A DNA stretch of 33,748 nucleotides from Planctomycetota bacterium (GCA_016209495.1 JACQVX010000210.1:1-33748), one strand, 5' to 3'. Numbered from the stretch's first letter, positions 22,671 to 32,669 are shown. The notes: generated from the sequence alone by a model not told the origin. Numbers and translations: made by a program.

Positions 22671-24563
22671 ATGTGCGGGATCTGCGGGACCTTCAACCTC
22701 GGGGACGGAACTCCTCCGGTGGATCGCGCGCAGGTCGAGGCCATGCGCGACGCCCTGACCCACCGGGGGCCGGACTCGGCGGGGCTCCACCTGGAGGGCT
22801 TCGCCTCCCTGGGGGTCCGCCGCCTCCGCGTCATCGATCTGGTCACGGGCGACCAGCCGATCTACAACGAGGACCGGACCGTGGCGGTGGTCCTGAACGG
22901 CGAGGTCTACGGCTACCAGGACCTCCGGGCACGCCTGGAGGCCCAGGGCCACCGCTTCCGCACGCGGTCCGACACGGAGGTCCTAGCCCACCTCTACGAG
23001 GAACACGGCGAGGCCATGCTCGACCAGGTGGACGGCATGTTCGCCTTCGCCCTCCTGGACATCCCGCGCCGCCGGCTCCTCCTGGCCCGCGACCCCATGG
23101 GGATCAAGCCGCTCTACACGGCCGTCTTCGCCGGCCGGCTGCACTTCGCCAGCGAGCTCACGGCCTTGCGCTCGGCGGGCCTCCCCGCGGAGCTGGACCC
23201 GGTGGGCGTGGCGGACTACCTGGCCCTGAACTACGTCCCGGGCCCCGGCACCATCTACACCCTCGGGCGGAAACTGGAGCCGGGGGTCGCCCTCGTGGTG
23301 GACCCGGAAGGGATCCGTCCGCTCCGCTACTGGTCGCCGAAGGCCCCCGCGGTGGGATCGGCGCCCCCCTTCCGGGAGGCGGTGCGGGAGCTGCGCCACC
23401 TCCTGGGACAGGCGGTGGCGAGGCAGCTCGTGGCCGATGTCCCCGTGGGGGTCTTCCTGAGCGGGGGCCTGGATTCCGGGAGCCTCCTGGCGGCGGCCAG
23501 GGTCCTGACGAACGCGACGCAAGGGATCCATACCTTCTCGGCGGGCTTCCGGGAGGCGAGTTACAGCGAGCTGGACGGGGCCCGCTCCGTGGCCCGACGC
23601 GCCGGGGGAGAGCACCACGAGCTGGTCCTCGGACCCCCGCCGAGCGACGATCTCCCCCGCATCCTGGGCCGCTTCGACGAGCCCTTCGGGGATACCTCCG
23701 CGGTGCCGCTCTACTACCTGGCGAGGCTGGCCCGGCGCCACGTCACGGTGGTCCTGTCCGGGGACGGCGGCGACGAGGTCCTGGGCGGCTACTCGACCTA
23801 CCCCGCGTGGAGGCTCGCCCAGTTCTACCGCCGCCTCCCGGCCTTCCTCTCCCGGGACCTTATCCCCGCGCTGGCCCGCCGGCTCCCGGTCTCCGAGCGG
23901 AAGCCCTCCATAGACTGGCGGGCAAAGCGCTTCGTGCGCGGGGCCCTCGAAGACCCGGCGGTGGCTCTCTACCGCTGGAAGGAGATCCTGGACGCCGAGG
24001 GGCGCGCCGCCGTCCTGGGACGCGCCCCCGGGACGCCGGACCCGCTCCGCCACTACCTCCTGCGGTACGGCGCGGCCGGCGGCGACCCCTTGCGCCGGCT
24101 CATGGCGGTGGACGCGGGCCTGTATCTGCCGGACGACATCCTCACCAAGGTGGATCGGATGACCATGGCCCACTCCCTGGAGGCGCGGGTTCCCCTCCTG
24201 GACCTCCGCCTGGTGGAGTTCCTGGGGCGGCTCCCCACGGGCTACCTGGTCCGGGGCCTGGGCACCAAGCGCCTCCTGCGCGAGGCCGCCCTGGGGGTCC
24301 TTCCGCGCGCGGTGCGGCTCGGGAGGAAGCGGGGCTTCAACGTCCCCATCGCGCGCTGGCTGCGCGAGGAGCTGCGCCCCCTGGCGCGGGACTGCCTGGG
24401 GTCGCGGCGGCTGCGCGAATCCGGTCTCCTGGAGCCGGAGGCGGTCGGCCGTCTCCTCGACGCGCACGAGAGGCGCGAGGCCGACCACAGCCGCGCCATC
24501 TGGGGGCTCCTGGCCCTGGCGCTCTGGCTGGAACAGGGCGGTCGCGCGAGGGGGGTGGCATGA
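22671..24563 (+). CDS. asnB: Asparagine synthetase (glutamine-hydrolysing)
   Basis: The start is ATG 22671, since this exposes the catalytic Cys2 (MCGICG) after Met removal; an upstream GTG frame would bury it. The 630-residue enzyme has a class II glutaminase domain (2-~200: HRGPDSAG, NGEVYGY, RSDTEV) and an ATP-pyrophosphatase synthetase domain with SGGLDS (264-269), a GDGGDE loop and KVDRMTMAHSLEARVP. It makes asparagine, or amidates another carboxylate, from glutamine and ATP. Length and motifs match AsnB. Members of this family often sit in polysaccharide or natural-product loci, so amidation of another substrate is possible. It overlaps the next gene by ATGA. Confidence 0.92.
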   Translation: MCGICGTFNLGDGTPPVDRAQVEAMRDALTHRGPDSAGLHLEGFASLGVRRLRVIDLVTGDQPIYNEDRTVAVVLNGEVYGYQDLRARLEAQGHRFRTRSDTEVLAHLYEEHGEAMLDQVDGMFAFALLDIPRRRLLLARDPMGIKPLYTAVFAGRLHFASELTALRSAGLPAELDPVGVADYLALNYVPGPGTIYTLGRKLEPGVALVVDPEGIRPLRYWSPKAPAVGSAPPFREAVRELRHLLGQAVARQLVADVPVGVFLSGGLDSGSLLAAARVLTNATQGIHTFSAGFREASYSELDGARSVARRAGGEHHELVLGPPPSDDLPRILGRFDEPFGDTSAVPLYYLARLARRHVTVVLSGDGGDEVLGGYSTYPAWRLAQFYRRLPAFLSRDLIPALARRLPVSERKPSIDWRAKRFVRGALEDPAVALYRWKEILDAEGRAAVLGRAPGTPDPLRHYLLRYGAAGGDPLRRLMAVDAGLYLPDDILTKVDRMTMAHSLEARVPLLDLRLVEFLGRLPTGYLVRGLGTKRLLREAALGVLPRAVRLGRKRGFNVPIARWLREELRPLARDCLGSRRLRESGLLEPEAVGRLLDAHERREADHSRAIWGLLALALWLEQGGRARGVA

Positions 24564-25222
24564 CGCGGCGGCCCGCGGGCCTCCTCCTGGCCTGCGCGGC
24601 GTTCTGCGCGGCGGGCTGCGCCGCCCCCCCGGTCCCGGAGCTGGACTCCTTCCCGGGCGTGGCCGAGCTGGGGGCCCGCCGCGCCCCGCGCTCCCCGCGG
24701 CGAGTCGCCGTGGAGTGCCGCGAGGACCCGGCCCTGGAGGAGGAGGTGGCCTCGGCCCTCCGGCGCTATCCGGTCTTCGCCAGGGTGGTCCCGGCCGCGG
24801 AGGCGGACACGATCCTCAGGCTCCGATTGGAGGACCAGGGTGTCCGCTTCCTCGGGACCAACGACCGATGGGGCTGGAACGTGGCCCTCTGGCTCTACGC
24901 CTGGTTCCCCTCCTGGTGGGTCCGCGACGAGGACTACGAGGTGGACCAGCGCTGGGCGCTGACCCTGTCCTCGGCCGCCTCCGGAGAGACGCTGCTCCGG
25001 ATGGAGTACGACAGGTCGAGGGCCAGGCGGCCCCTGGACGACTTCGAGCGGGGCTGGATCCTGTGGGGGATCTGGCGGGTCCCCGGGGCCCTCGGACAGG
25101 CCAACTGGCGCCGGGTGCGCCGCTCCCTCGCCCCATACCTGCGCCGGGCCGTGGCCGCGGACGTCCTCGGCCTCCTGGCGGGGCACCCGGACGGCCGTTG
25201 GACCGAGGAGACCGACCCGTGA
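24560..25222 (+). CDS. Small hypothetical lipoprotein
   Basis: The 220-residue product begins at ATG 24560, overlapping the asnB stop. A lipobox CAAGC (Cys20) gives a lipoprotein. The middle has an aromatic stretch WGWNVALWLYAWFPSWW (~112-128), either a membrane-embedded or interface segment. Before it, residues ~50-90 resemble the alternation of a small periplasmic alpha/beta domain (EEEVASALRRYPVFARVV ... DTILRLRLED). No family is recognised. It is translationally coupled on both sides, so it probably acts with its neighbours at the envelope. Confidence 0.8.
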   Translation: MTRRPAGLLLACAAFCAAGCAAPPVPELDSFPGVAELGARRAPRSPRRVAVECREDPALEEEVASALRRYPVFARVVPAAEADTILRLRLEDQGVRFLGTNDRWGWNVALWLYAWFPSWWVRDEDYEVDQRWALTLSSAASGETLLRMEYDRSRARRPLDDFERGWILWGIWRVPGALGQANWRRVRRSLAPYLRRAVAADVLGLLAGHPDGRWTEETDP

Positions 25223-28200
25223 GGTCCCTCTGGGCGCGGCCGGGCCTCGCGGCCCTGGCCCTGTCCGCCGCGGGCTGCGGCATCGGGCTGGTCGGCACCG
25301 TGGCGGGGGTGGACGCGGCCACCGGGGTCATCGGCGTGGTGGGAGACGACGACCCGCACCGGCGGGGCGGACCCCTGAGGGTGGCCACGGGCTCACTGCC
25401 GGTGGGGGAACTGGGGACCGCCTACTCGGCGGGCCTGGTGGCGGCCGGCGGCTCGCCGCCGGCCCGCTGGACGCTGGTCGGCGGGGCCCTACCGCCGGGG
25501 CTGGCGCTGGACGGCGCCACCGGGGTGATCGCGGGGACGCCCGCGGCCACCGGTGCCTACGCCCTCGCGGTGGAGGTGGAGGACTCCCAGGGCCAGCGCG
25601 CGGGGCGGGCCCTCTCGCTCCCGGTGGTCCCCCCCCTGGCGGTGGCCACGGGGGCCCTGCCCCGGGCCGTCCGGGGGGTGGCCTACGAGGCGACCCTCGT
25701 CCCGGCCGGGGGCCTCGCGCCCTACCGGTGGACCCTGGCCGCGGGTTCGTTCCCGGCGGGCCTGGGGCCCCTGGCCGAGGACGGACGCATCGCCGGGACG
25801 CCCTCGGCGGCGGGGGCCGGCAGCGTGCAGGTGCGTGTGACCGACGCGCGGGGCAAGGCCGCCTCGGGGACCTTCACCCTCGAGGTGAAGGAGCGGCTGG
25901 CCATCGGGACGGCGGCCCTGCAGGACGCCGTGGAGGGCGCCCCCTACAGCCAGGTCCTCGCCGCCGTGGACGCCCTGCAGCCCCTGCGCTGGTCCCTGGC
26001 GGCCGGCCCCACGGGGGTCGTGGACTTCCCCGGCGGGCTCACCCTGAACGGGGCCAGCGGCGCCATCTCCGGGACCCCCGCCGCGGGCTCCGTCGGGACC
26101 TACACCTTCACTGTCCGGGCGGAGGATGGGGCCGCCGACCGGGACGAGCGTCCCTTCGCCCTCGCCGTGCGTGCCCCGCTCGCCGTGTCGACCTCGGCGC
26201 TCCCGGACGCGGTCAACGGCCGGCCCTATGCCGCGACCCTCACCGCCACGGGCGGCGTCCCGCCCCTGGCCTGGACGCTGGCCACGGGGACGCTACCGGC
26301 GGGGATCTCGCTGCTCCCCACGGGTCAGATCACCGGGACCCCCTCGGCCTCGGCCGGCGACCATGCCCTCGGCCTGCGCGTCACCGACAGCTACGCCGGG
26401 GAGGCGCTCGCCCCCCGGACCGCCACCCGGGCGCTCGGCCTCGCGCTCCTGGACCCGGTGCGCATCCTCACGGCCTCGCTGCCGGAGGCGGAGGTGGGCC
26501 TCGCCTACTCCCGCCCCCTGGCGGCCTCAGGGGGGAGGCCACCCCTCGCCTTCAGCCTGGCGTCCGGGTCGCTCCCCAGCGGGCTCGTCCTGGACGGGAA
26601 CGGGACCCTCTCGGGGACGCCGGACCGCACGGGGGTCTTCGCCTTCACCGCGACCGCCACCGACGCCTCGGCCCCGCCCCTGGCGGCCTCGGCGGCCCTT
26701 CAGGTGGAGACGCTCCCCCGGGTCGCCCTCGCCACCACCTCGCTTCCGAACGGGGCCCGAGGCGTGGCCTACCTGGCCACCCTGGCCGCCACCGGGGGAC
26801 GTGCCCCCCATGCCTGGTCCCTGACCGGCGGGACGACCCTGCCCGCGGGCCTCGCCCTGGACGCCGCGGGGGGCACCATCTCCGGGACCCCGACCGCCGC
26901 GGCCTCCGTGACGGTGGACCTGGCCGTCACGGACTCCCTCGGGGCCCAGGCCCAGCGGGCCGGACTGGGTCTGGCCGTCAAGGCGGACCTGGCCGTGGCC
27001 ACGACGGCCCTGACCGCGGGACGCCGTGGGGAGGCCTACGCCGCCACCCTCGCCGCCTCGGGGGGGACCGCCCCCTTCGCCTGGTCCGTGGCCGGCGGGG
27101 GACTGCCGCCGGGGCTGGCCCTGGGGTCGGGCGGCTCCGTCACCGGGACCCCGACGACCACCGGCGACTTCTCCGTGACGGTGAGGGTCGAGGACTCCCA
27201 GAGCCCGGTCCTCTCCGACAGCCAGGCCCTGGTGCTCCGGGTGGTGGACCCCCTGGAGGTGCTCACCACGGCCCTGGCGGACGCGGAGGTGGGCGTGGCC
27301 CATGCCCAGCCCACCTCGGCCCGGGGCGGCGTGACGCCCCTGACCTGGACCGTGTCGGCCGGGGCCCTCCCGGCGGGGCTGCAGCTCGACGTGTCCTCGG
27401 GCCAGGTCTACGGGACGCCGACGGCGGCCCTCGTCGCGGGGTTCACCCTCCGGGCGACGGACGCGGAGGGGCGCGTGGCGAGCCAGGCCGTCTCGCTCCG
27501 GGTCCACGAGGCCCTGGCCGTCGCCACCTCGGCCCTGCCCGGGGGCGAGGGCGGGAGCCCCTACTCCTCCACCCTGGCGGCGAGCGGGGGTCTGGCGCCC
27601 TACACCTGGGCCCTCGCCTCGGGGGCCCTGCCGGCCGGGGTCACCCTCGGCGGCGGCGGCACCATCTCCGGCGTGCCCGCGGCGGCCGGGGCCTTCGCCC
27701 CAGGGTTCCGGGTCACGGACGCCCTGCCGATCGCGGCCAACGCCGCGGCGGGGAGCGCGACGCGCCAGCTCGCGCTCCAGGTCCGCCCCCCCATCGCCAC
27801 GGGGAGGGACGCGGACCTGGTAGTGGGCCAGAGGGACGTGGGCGGCGGCGAGGTCCTCGCCCGCGGCCTGCTGGAGCCGCGGGGGGTCTCCTACGACGCC
27901 GCGGGGCAGCGCCTCTACGTGGCGGACACGGAGCACCACCGGGTCGTGATCTACACCGGCTACGACGCCGCCAGCCCCCCGGCGGACCCGGCCCCCACGG
28001 CGGTCATCGGCCAGGCCGACCTCGTCTCGGGCCTCCCGGATCGCGGGGGGACCTCACCCACCGCCTCGACCCTGGACTCGCCCTCGGCGGTGCAGGTGGA
28101 GCCGGCCGCCGATCGGCTCCTGGTGGCGGACACGGGCAACCACCGGGTCCTGGTCTACTCGGGGCTCGCCGCCCAGGTGAACGCCTTCCTGGCCTCCGGG

Positions 28201-30189
28201 ACGGCCATCGCCGCCACCTCGGTCATCGGCCAGCCAGGCTTCACCCAGGACTCGCCCAGCTTCGGGCCCTCCCTGGCCACGGACCTGGGGACGCTCAACG
28301 ACCCCACGGGGCTCCACCACGACGGCGCGCGGCTCCTGGTGGCCGACCGGGGGAACCATCGGGTCCTCATCTACGAAGGCCTGGCGGCCAAGCTGGCGGC
28401 GGGGCCCCGTGTCCTGGCGGACACGGTCCTGGGCCAGGCGACGGCCTCCGGGAACCAGGCGAACCGCGGGCTCGCCGCCCCCGGGGCGGACACCCTGGCC
28501 GCGCCCCGGGGCGTCCACTCCGACGGGACGCGCCTCTACGTGGCGGACTCCTTCAACAGCCGCGTCCTGGCCTGGGCGGCGGTCCCCGTGCCGGGGGCCC
28601 ACGGGACCGCCGCCACCCTCGTGGTGGGCGAGCCCGACTTCGCCACGGCCCCCGCCGCCCCCCAGCCCTCCGCCACACAGCTCGGTCTCCCCACCGGGGT
28701 CCTCGCCACGGGGGGGCGGCTGGTGGTCACGGACCGGATCTTCAACCGGGTCCTCGTCTACGACGGCATCGCCGCAGACGTGGCGGCGGCCCCTGGGGTC
28801 CAGAACCCGACCCCCGAGGTAGTCCTGGGCCAGTCGGACCTGGCGCTCGCCGGGATCAATCGCGACCTCCCCCGCCCGGCCGCGACTACGCTGAACGACC
28901 CCTTTTCCGCGAGCACCGACGGGACTCGCCTCTTCGTGGCGGACCGCCAGAACCACCGGGTCCTGGTCTATCCGACCCTGCCGGCCGCGGGCGCCCACGG
29001 TCCCGCGGCCCAGGGCCTGTTGGGCCAGGCCGCCTTCGACCTCGGAGACCCCGGGGGCCACGGGACGAGCCAGCCCACCGACGTGGTCGTCGTGGGGGCA
29101 CGCCTGGCCGTGGCCGACCACCGGAACAACCGCGTCCTCCTCTATGACCCGGTGCCCGGCGGGACGGACCCGCGCCCGACCGCTGTCCTGGGCCAGGCCA
29201 ACCTGGTGAACGCGGAGCCCAACGGCCCCGCTGGGCTCGCCTCCGACCGCACCCTGAGCGGGCCCGCGGGGCTCGCCACCGATGGCACCCGGCTCTACGT
29301 GGCGGATGCAGGGAATCATCGGGTGCTCATCTACGATTCGGCGGCCACCCTCGCCACTGGGGCGGCGGCGGACCGGGCCCTGGGGCAGCAGGACCTGGCG
29401 AGCGGCTTCCCGAACGGCGATGCCACCGGGGCCGGGGGCCAGCCCTTCGACAATACCCTGCGGGCCCCCACGGCCGTCGCCACGGACGGGACGCGCCTCT
29501 ACGTGGCGGACACGGACAACCACCGGGTCCTGGTCTTCGGTTCGTCCCCGGCGGTCTCGAACGCCTCGGCGGACGCCCAGATCGGCCAGAACCCCTCGGG
29601 GGCGGCCCGGGGATTCAACCTGCGGCTGCCCAACCAGGGCGCGGCGTCCCCGGGCGCGGCGACGCTGAGCTTCCCCTCCGGGCTGCTGGCGGACGGGCCG
29701 CGAGACCGGCTCCTAGTGGCGGACGCGGGGAACCACCGCGTCCTGGTCTACGAGGGCATCGCCGCCAAGGTCGCGGCCTTCGCGGCAGCGGGGACCCGCA
29801 TCGCGGCGGACCGGGTCCTGGGCCAGGTGGACTTCGCCTCGAACCTGGCCAACCGGGGCGGGGCGGCCTCCGCCGGTAGCCTGAACCTGGCCATCCCCCC
29901 GCCGCCCCTACCCCAGGCCCTGCTGCCCGTGGACCTGGCCTTCGACGGGACGCGGCTGGCGGTCTCGGACCCCTCGAACCACCGGGTCCTGGTGTGGGAC
30001 GCCTTCCCGGTCGCGAACGGTCAGCCCGCGGATCGGGTCCTCGGTCAGGGCTCCCTCGCCGCCTCCCTCGCCAACCGCGGCGGGCCCGTGGGGGCAGGCA
30101 CCCTCTTCGCCCCTCTGGGGCTCGCCATGGACGCGACGACCCTGTTCGTCGCGGATACGGGTGCGAGCCGGGTCCTGGGGTTCCGGTAG
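25219..30189 (+). CDS. Giant surface lipoprotein with nine Ig-like (He_PIG) and about twelve NHL repeats
   Basis: The 1656-residue protein starts at GTG 25219, overlapping the previous stop (GTGA), with GAGGAG 8 nt upstream. A signal peptide with SAAGC (Cys20) is followed by nine ~85-90-residue putative Ig repeats (~51-857) of the form G-x-P-P-x-x-W-x-L-x-x-G-x-L-P-x-G-L, then GTP. Next come about twelve NHL repeats (~860-1656) with signature VLGQ ... GTRLYVADxxNHRVLVY, enough for two six-bladed propellers or one large one. Such lipoproteins are displayed on the surface or line the outer membrane and probably bind ligands or other proteins. No catalytic domain is seen. It converges on the kelch lipoprotein with only 8 bp between stops. 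Confidence 0.88.
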   Translation: MRSLWARPGLAALALSAAGCGIGLVGTVAGVDAATGVIGVVGDDDPHRRGGPLRVATGSLPVGELGTAYSAGLVAAGGSPPARWTLVGGALPPGLALDGATGVIAGTPAATGAYALAVEVEDSQGQRAGRALSLPVVPPLAVATGALPRAVRGVAYEATLVPAGGLAPYRWTLAAGSFPAGLGPLAEDGRIAGTPSAAGAGSVQVRVTDARGKAASGTFTLEVKERLAIGTAALQDAVEGAPYSQVLAAVDALQPLRWSLAAGPTGVVDFPGGLTLNGASGAISGTPAAGSVGTYTFTVRAEDGAADRDERPFALAVRAPLAVSTSALPDAVNGRPYAATLTATGGVPPLAWTLATGTLPAGISLLPTGQITGTPSASAGDHALGLRVTDSYAGEALAPRTATRALGLALLDPVRILTASLPEAEVGLAYSRPLAASGGRPPLAFSLASGSLPSGLVLDGNGTLSGTPDRTGVFAFTATATDASAPPLAASAALQVETLPRVALATTSLPNGARGVAYLATLAATGGRAPHAWSLTGGTTLPAGLALDAAGGTISGTPTAAASVTVDLAVTDSLGAQAQRAGLGLAVKADLAVATTALTAGRRGEAYAATLAASGGTAPFAWSVAGGGLPPGLALGSGGSVTGTPTTTGDFSVTVRVEDSQSPVLSDSQALVLRVVDPLEVLTTALADAEVGVAHAQPTSARGGVTPLTWTVSAGALPAGLQLDVSSGQVYGTPTAALVAGFTLRATDAEGRVASQAVSLRVHEALAVATSALPGGEGGSPYSSTLAASGGLAPYTWALASGALPAGVTLGGGGTISGVPAAAGAFAPGFRVTDALPIAANAAAGSATRQLALQVRPPIATGRDADLVVGQRDVGGGEVLARGLLEPRGVSYDAAGQRLYVADTEHHRVVIYTGYDAASPPADPAPTAVIGQADLVSGLPDRGGTSPTASTLDSPSAVQVEPAADRLLVADTGNHRVLVYSGLAAQVNAFLASGTAIAATSVIGQPGFTQDSPSFGPSLATDLGTLNDPTGLHHDGARLLVADRGNHRVLIYEGLAAKLAAGPRVLADTVLGQATASGNQANRGLAAPGADTLAAPRGVHSDGTRLYVADSFNSRVLAWAAVPVPGAHGTAATLVVGEPDFATAPAAPQPSATQLGLPTGVLATGGRLVVTDRIFNRVLVYDGIAADVAAAPGVQNPTPEVVLGQSDLALAGINRDLPRPAATTLNDPFSASTDGTRLFVADRQNHRVLVYPTLPAAGAHGPAAQGLLGQAAFDLGDPGGHGTSQPTDVVVVGARLAVADHRNNRVLLYDPVPGGTDPRPTAVLGQANLVNAEPNGPAGLASDRTLSGPAGLATDGTRLYVADAGNHRVLIYDSAATLATGAAADRALGQQDLASGFPNGDATGAGGQPFDNTLRAPTAVATDGTRLYVADTDNHRVLVFGSSPAVSNASADAQIGQNPSGAARGFNLRLPNQGAASPGAATLSFPSGLLADGPRDRLLVADAGNHRVLVYEGIAAKVAAFAAAGTRIAADRVLGQVDFASNLANRGGAASAGSLNLAIPPPPLPQALLPVDLAFDGTRLAVSDPSNHRVLVWDAFPVANGQPADRVLGQGSLAASLANRGGPVGAGTLFAPLGLAMDATTLFVADTGASRVLGFR
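25372..27790 (+). repeat. Array of nine tandem Ig-like repeat units
   Basis: Nine units, each ~250-290 bp, begin near LAVATxALP and end near VxVTDS. They recur with matching codons for WxLAxGxLPAGL and GTP. Units 3, 4 and 9 carry insertions. Divergence between units shows the array is old, not a recent expansion. Confidence 0.8.
27800..30186 (+). repeat. Array of about twelve NHL repeat units
   Basis: Units of ~170-220 bp recur. The DNA for NHRVLVY is nearly constant (for example at 28138, 28357, 28951, 29518, 29731), as is that for GTRLYVAD (28525, 28920, 29284, 29488). This is stronger base-level conservation than in the Ig array and suggests homogenisation between blades. Confidence 0.8.
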
Positions 30190-30197
30190 AGGCTGGC

Positions 30198-32669
30198 TCA
30201 GTTGTGGACGGTCAACGCCGTGGTGACCGGCGTGGCGGCGCCGAAGGCGTCGCGGAACCGGGTGGTCGTGGCCACGGCGATGGTGGAGGTCCCCGGCGTC
30301 ACGGCGATCCCGGCGCCCCCCAGGGTGATGGTGACCTGGTCCGCGTCCGGACCGGCGGCGAAGGTGGCGGTGGCGCCGATGTTCAGGCCTCCGCCCTGGG
30401 TGAAGTCGGCCGCCACCATGGTCCCGTTGACCGTCACGTCCCCGCTGAAGGCGAGCACGAGGGTGTCCCCCGCGTTGACGGTCGCGCTCGAGTCCAGGTC
30501 GCAATAGACCGCGTCCGCCAGCGCGAAACGCGCCACGGGGCGATAGACCTCGGACGTCGAGAGGACCGTCGCCAGGGTGGTGGCGCCCGCGTCGTTCGAG
30601 CGGCCGCCCGTCACGAGGACGGTTCCGTCCGCCAGACGCGTGGCGGTGTGGTAGGCCCGCGCCGTGGACAGGGCCCCGGTGGCCGTCGAGGCGGTGGTGG
30701 CGGCCCCCGTGTCGTCCAGGAGCCGGATGGTCGCCAGGGCCGCGAGCTGGCCCGCCCTGTAGTCGAAGCCCCCGATGACGGCGACGCGGTTCCCGTTCAT
30801 CCGGGCCGCCGCCGTCCCCGCCTGCACGGCGGCGAGCTGGGCGCCAGGCTGCGTCACGACGCCCACCGCCGCCGCCGCGGCCCCGTAACGGTCCACCGGC
30901 GCCAGGCCGTTCGCCCCGGTGTGCCTGTCCGCGTAGACGTTGAGGATCGGGGCCACCGTGTCGATGCCCCCCGCCACCAGGATGGCGTCGTTGGTCCGGC
31001 ACCGGCGCGCCAGGGCCGTGGCGGCCGCGTAACGTGCCGTGAGGGCCCCCGCCGCCGCCTGGACCGTGGCCGCGGTGCGGATGTCCCCCGTCCCGGCGGT
31101 CCCCGCGGGGAAGAGGACCTGCACGCCCGCCAGGGCGTTACCGTTCTGGCCGGGGACGGTTCCCGTCCCGCCGCCGAAGACCACCTGGGGGACGGTGGTG
31201 CGCAGGACCTCGACGAAATGGGAGTGCCGGGCCGTGCCCGTGTTCAGGGTGGTGGGGGTGCCGCTCACCTTGAGGACCTCCTCGAAGGCGTTGGCCTCCG
31301 GGTCGTAGGCCTCGATGGTGGCCAGGACGGTGTTGCCGGTCCCGATGCCTCCAATGAGGAAGACCCGGGCCTTCGCGGCGACCGCGTCCACCGTCAGGCC
31401 CGTCACCAGGGCCGCCGCGTGACGGGAGCGGGCCGATTTCATGGTGGAGGCCACGGTCGCGAAGCGCAGCGTGGTGGGGTCGAAGACCTCCGCCGAGTTG
31501 AGCGGCGTGGCGGGGCTGAAGGTCCGTTCTCCACCCGTGATCAGGACCTTGCGGACGCCGTTGGCGTCGGCCGGGAGCAGCGTGGCGGCATGGCCCACCC
31601 GTTCCAGGGCCATGGTGTGAGGCAGGAGCCGGAAGCTCCCGGAGGCCGGGTCGTAGATCTCCGCGCTCTTCAGGGCCACGGTGGTCTGGCCCCCGGCGTC
31701 GAGGCCCGTCCCGCCGACGACGAGGACCTTTCCGTCGGCCAGTACCGTGGCCGTGTGGAACTGCCGGGCCACGTTCAAGGGACCCGTGGCGGTCGCCACG
31801 TCGCCGGCGCCCACGATCTTCACCGCCGTGGCGGCGGAGGCGTTCGTCCCCTGCCCGCCGTTGGCCGTCGCGGCCGCATCGCGCAGTCCGCCGGATCGGT
31901 CCTCGACCACGGGTGCGCTGCCCACGTTGAGGGTCGTGGTGCCCACGGTGAGGGAGGGGGTCGCTCCCAGGGTCACGACGGCCTCGATGGTGGGGACGGA
32001 GGCCGCTAGCGACTGCCCGGTGATGGTCGCCCCCGTTCCGAGGGACGGGGTGGTGCTCCCGGCCAGGGTGAAGGCATTGGCGGCCGTGGGGTCCGGCGTG
32101 GCGGAGGTGAACTGGATGGGCCGGTCGAAGAGCATGCGCACCGTGTCGCCCTGGGTCACCGTCCCGCTGGCGTCCACGTCCGTGTAGAGGGCCGCGCGCA
32201 GCGTCGGGCTGACGGCCGCCGGGGGGCCGATATCCACGGCCGTGGTGTCGCTCAAGGCGGTCCCGCTGGAGTCCACGATGGCGGTCTGTCCCGCGGCGAG
32301 GGCCAGGGTGGTGGCGGTCCCCGCCACGGTGAGGGCGGGGTTCGCCCCAAGGAAGAGGGTGATCTGGGTCGAGGCGGGGCCGGCCACCACCAGGAACAGG
32401 CTCGTGGTGCCCAGGGTGGGGGCGGTGCCCCCGGCCACGGCGAGGTCGCCCACCGCCACGGTCCCGCTGACGGACACGGCCGTGTTGAAGGTGACGGTGA
32501 GGGTCTCGCCGCCGTCCACGGTCCCGTCGGCGTCCTCGTCGTTAAAGCTCACGCTTGCGATCTTCGCGATCACCGCGGTGCGGCTGCGGCTGCCGCCGCT
32601 GCTGCATGCGGCGGCCACGGCCAGGGCCGCCAGGGGCGCGAAGAGGAGGCACATGCGCTGGGCGTTCAT
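30198..32669 (-). CDS. Kelch-repeat lipoprotein with three Asp-rich calcium-loop-like modules
   Basis: I start at ATG 32669: AGGAG is 6 nt before it, whereas the ATG at 32675 touches the site. The 823-residue lipoprotein (AAAC, Cys22) has Asp-rich modules near residue 44 (DEDADGTVDGGETLTVTF) and near 160 (DVDASGTVTQGDTVRMLF). A kelch/galactose-oxidase-type propeller follows (~290-715; units such as HTATVLADGKVLVVGG and SAEIYDPASGSF), then a third module near 722 (DLDSSATVNAGDTLVLAF) with a C-terminal beta domain. The Asp loops resemble EF-hand/dockerin calcium sites leading into Ig-like strands. No copper-ligand set of galactose oxidase was recognised, so a binding role is more likely than catalysis. 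Confidence 0.87.
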   Translation of the reverse strand: MNAQRMCLLFAPLAALAVAAACSSGGSRSRTAVIAKIASVSFNDEDADGTVDGGETLTVTFNTAVSVSGTVAVGDLAVAGGTAPTLGTTSLFLVVAGPASTQITLFLGANPALTVAGTATTLALAAGQTAIVDSSGTALSDTTAVDIGPPAAVSPTLRAALYTDVDASGTVTQGDTVRMLFDRPIQFTSATPDPTAANAFTLAGSTTPSLGTGATITGQSLAASVPTIEAVVTLGATPSLTVGTTTLNVGSAPVVEDRSGGLRDAAATANGGQGTNASAATAVKIVGAGDVATATGPLNVARQFHTATVLADGKVLVVGGTGLDAGGQTTVALKSAEIYDPASGSFRLLPHTMALERVGHAATLLPADANGVRKVLITGGERTFSPATPLNSAEVFDPTTLRFATVASTMKSARSRHAAALVTGLTVDAVAAKARVFLIGGIGTGNTVLATIEAYDPEANAFEEVLKVSGTPTTLNTGTARHSHFVEVLRTTVPQVVFGGGTGTVPGQNGNALAGVQVLFPAGTAGTGDIRTAATVQAAAGALTARYAAATALARRCRTNDAILVAGGIDTVAPILNVYADRHTGANGLAPVDRYGAAAAAVGVVTQPGAQLAAVQAGTAAARMNGNRVAVIGGFDYRAGQLAALATIRLLDDTGAATTASTATGALSTARAYHTATRLADGTVLVTGGRSNDAGATTLATVLSTSEVYRPVARFALADAVYCDLDSSATVNAGDTLVLAFSGDVTVNGTMVAADFTQGGGLNIGATATFAAGPDADQVTITLGGAGIAVTPGTSTIAVATTTRFRDAFGAATPVTTALTVHN

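Noticed and set aside
27800-30186. Regular repeats considered as CRISPR or DNA-level repeats
   Set aside because: Units are coding, vary in length and translate to NHL blades; there are no conserved palindromic repeats with unique spacers.
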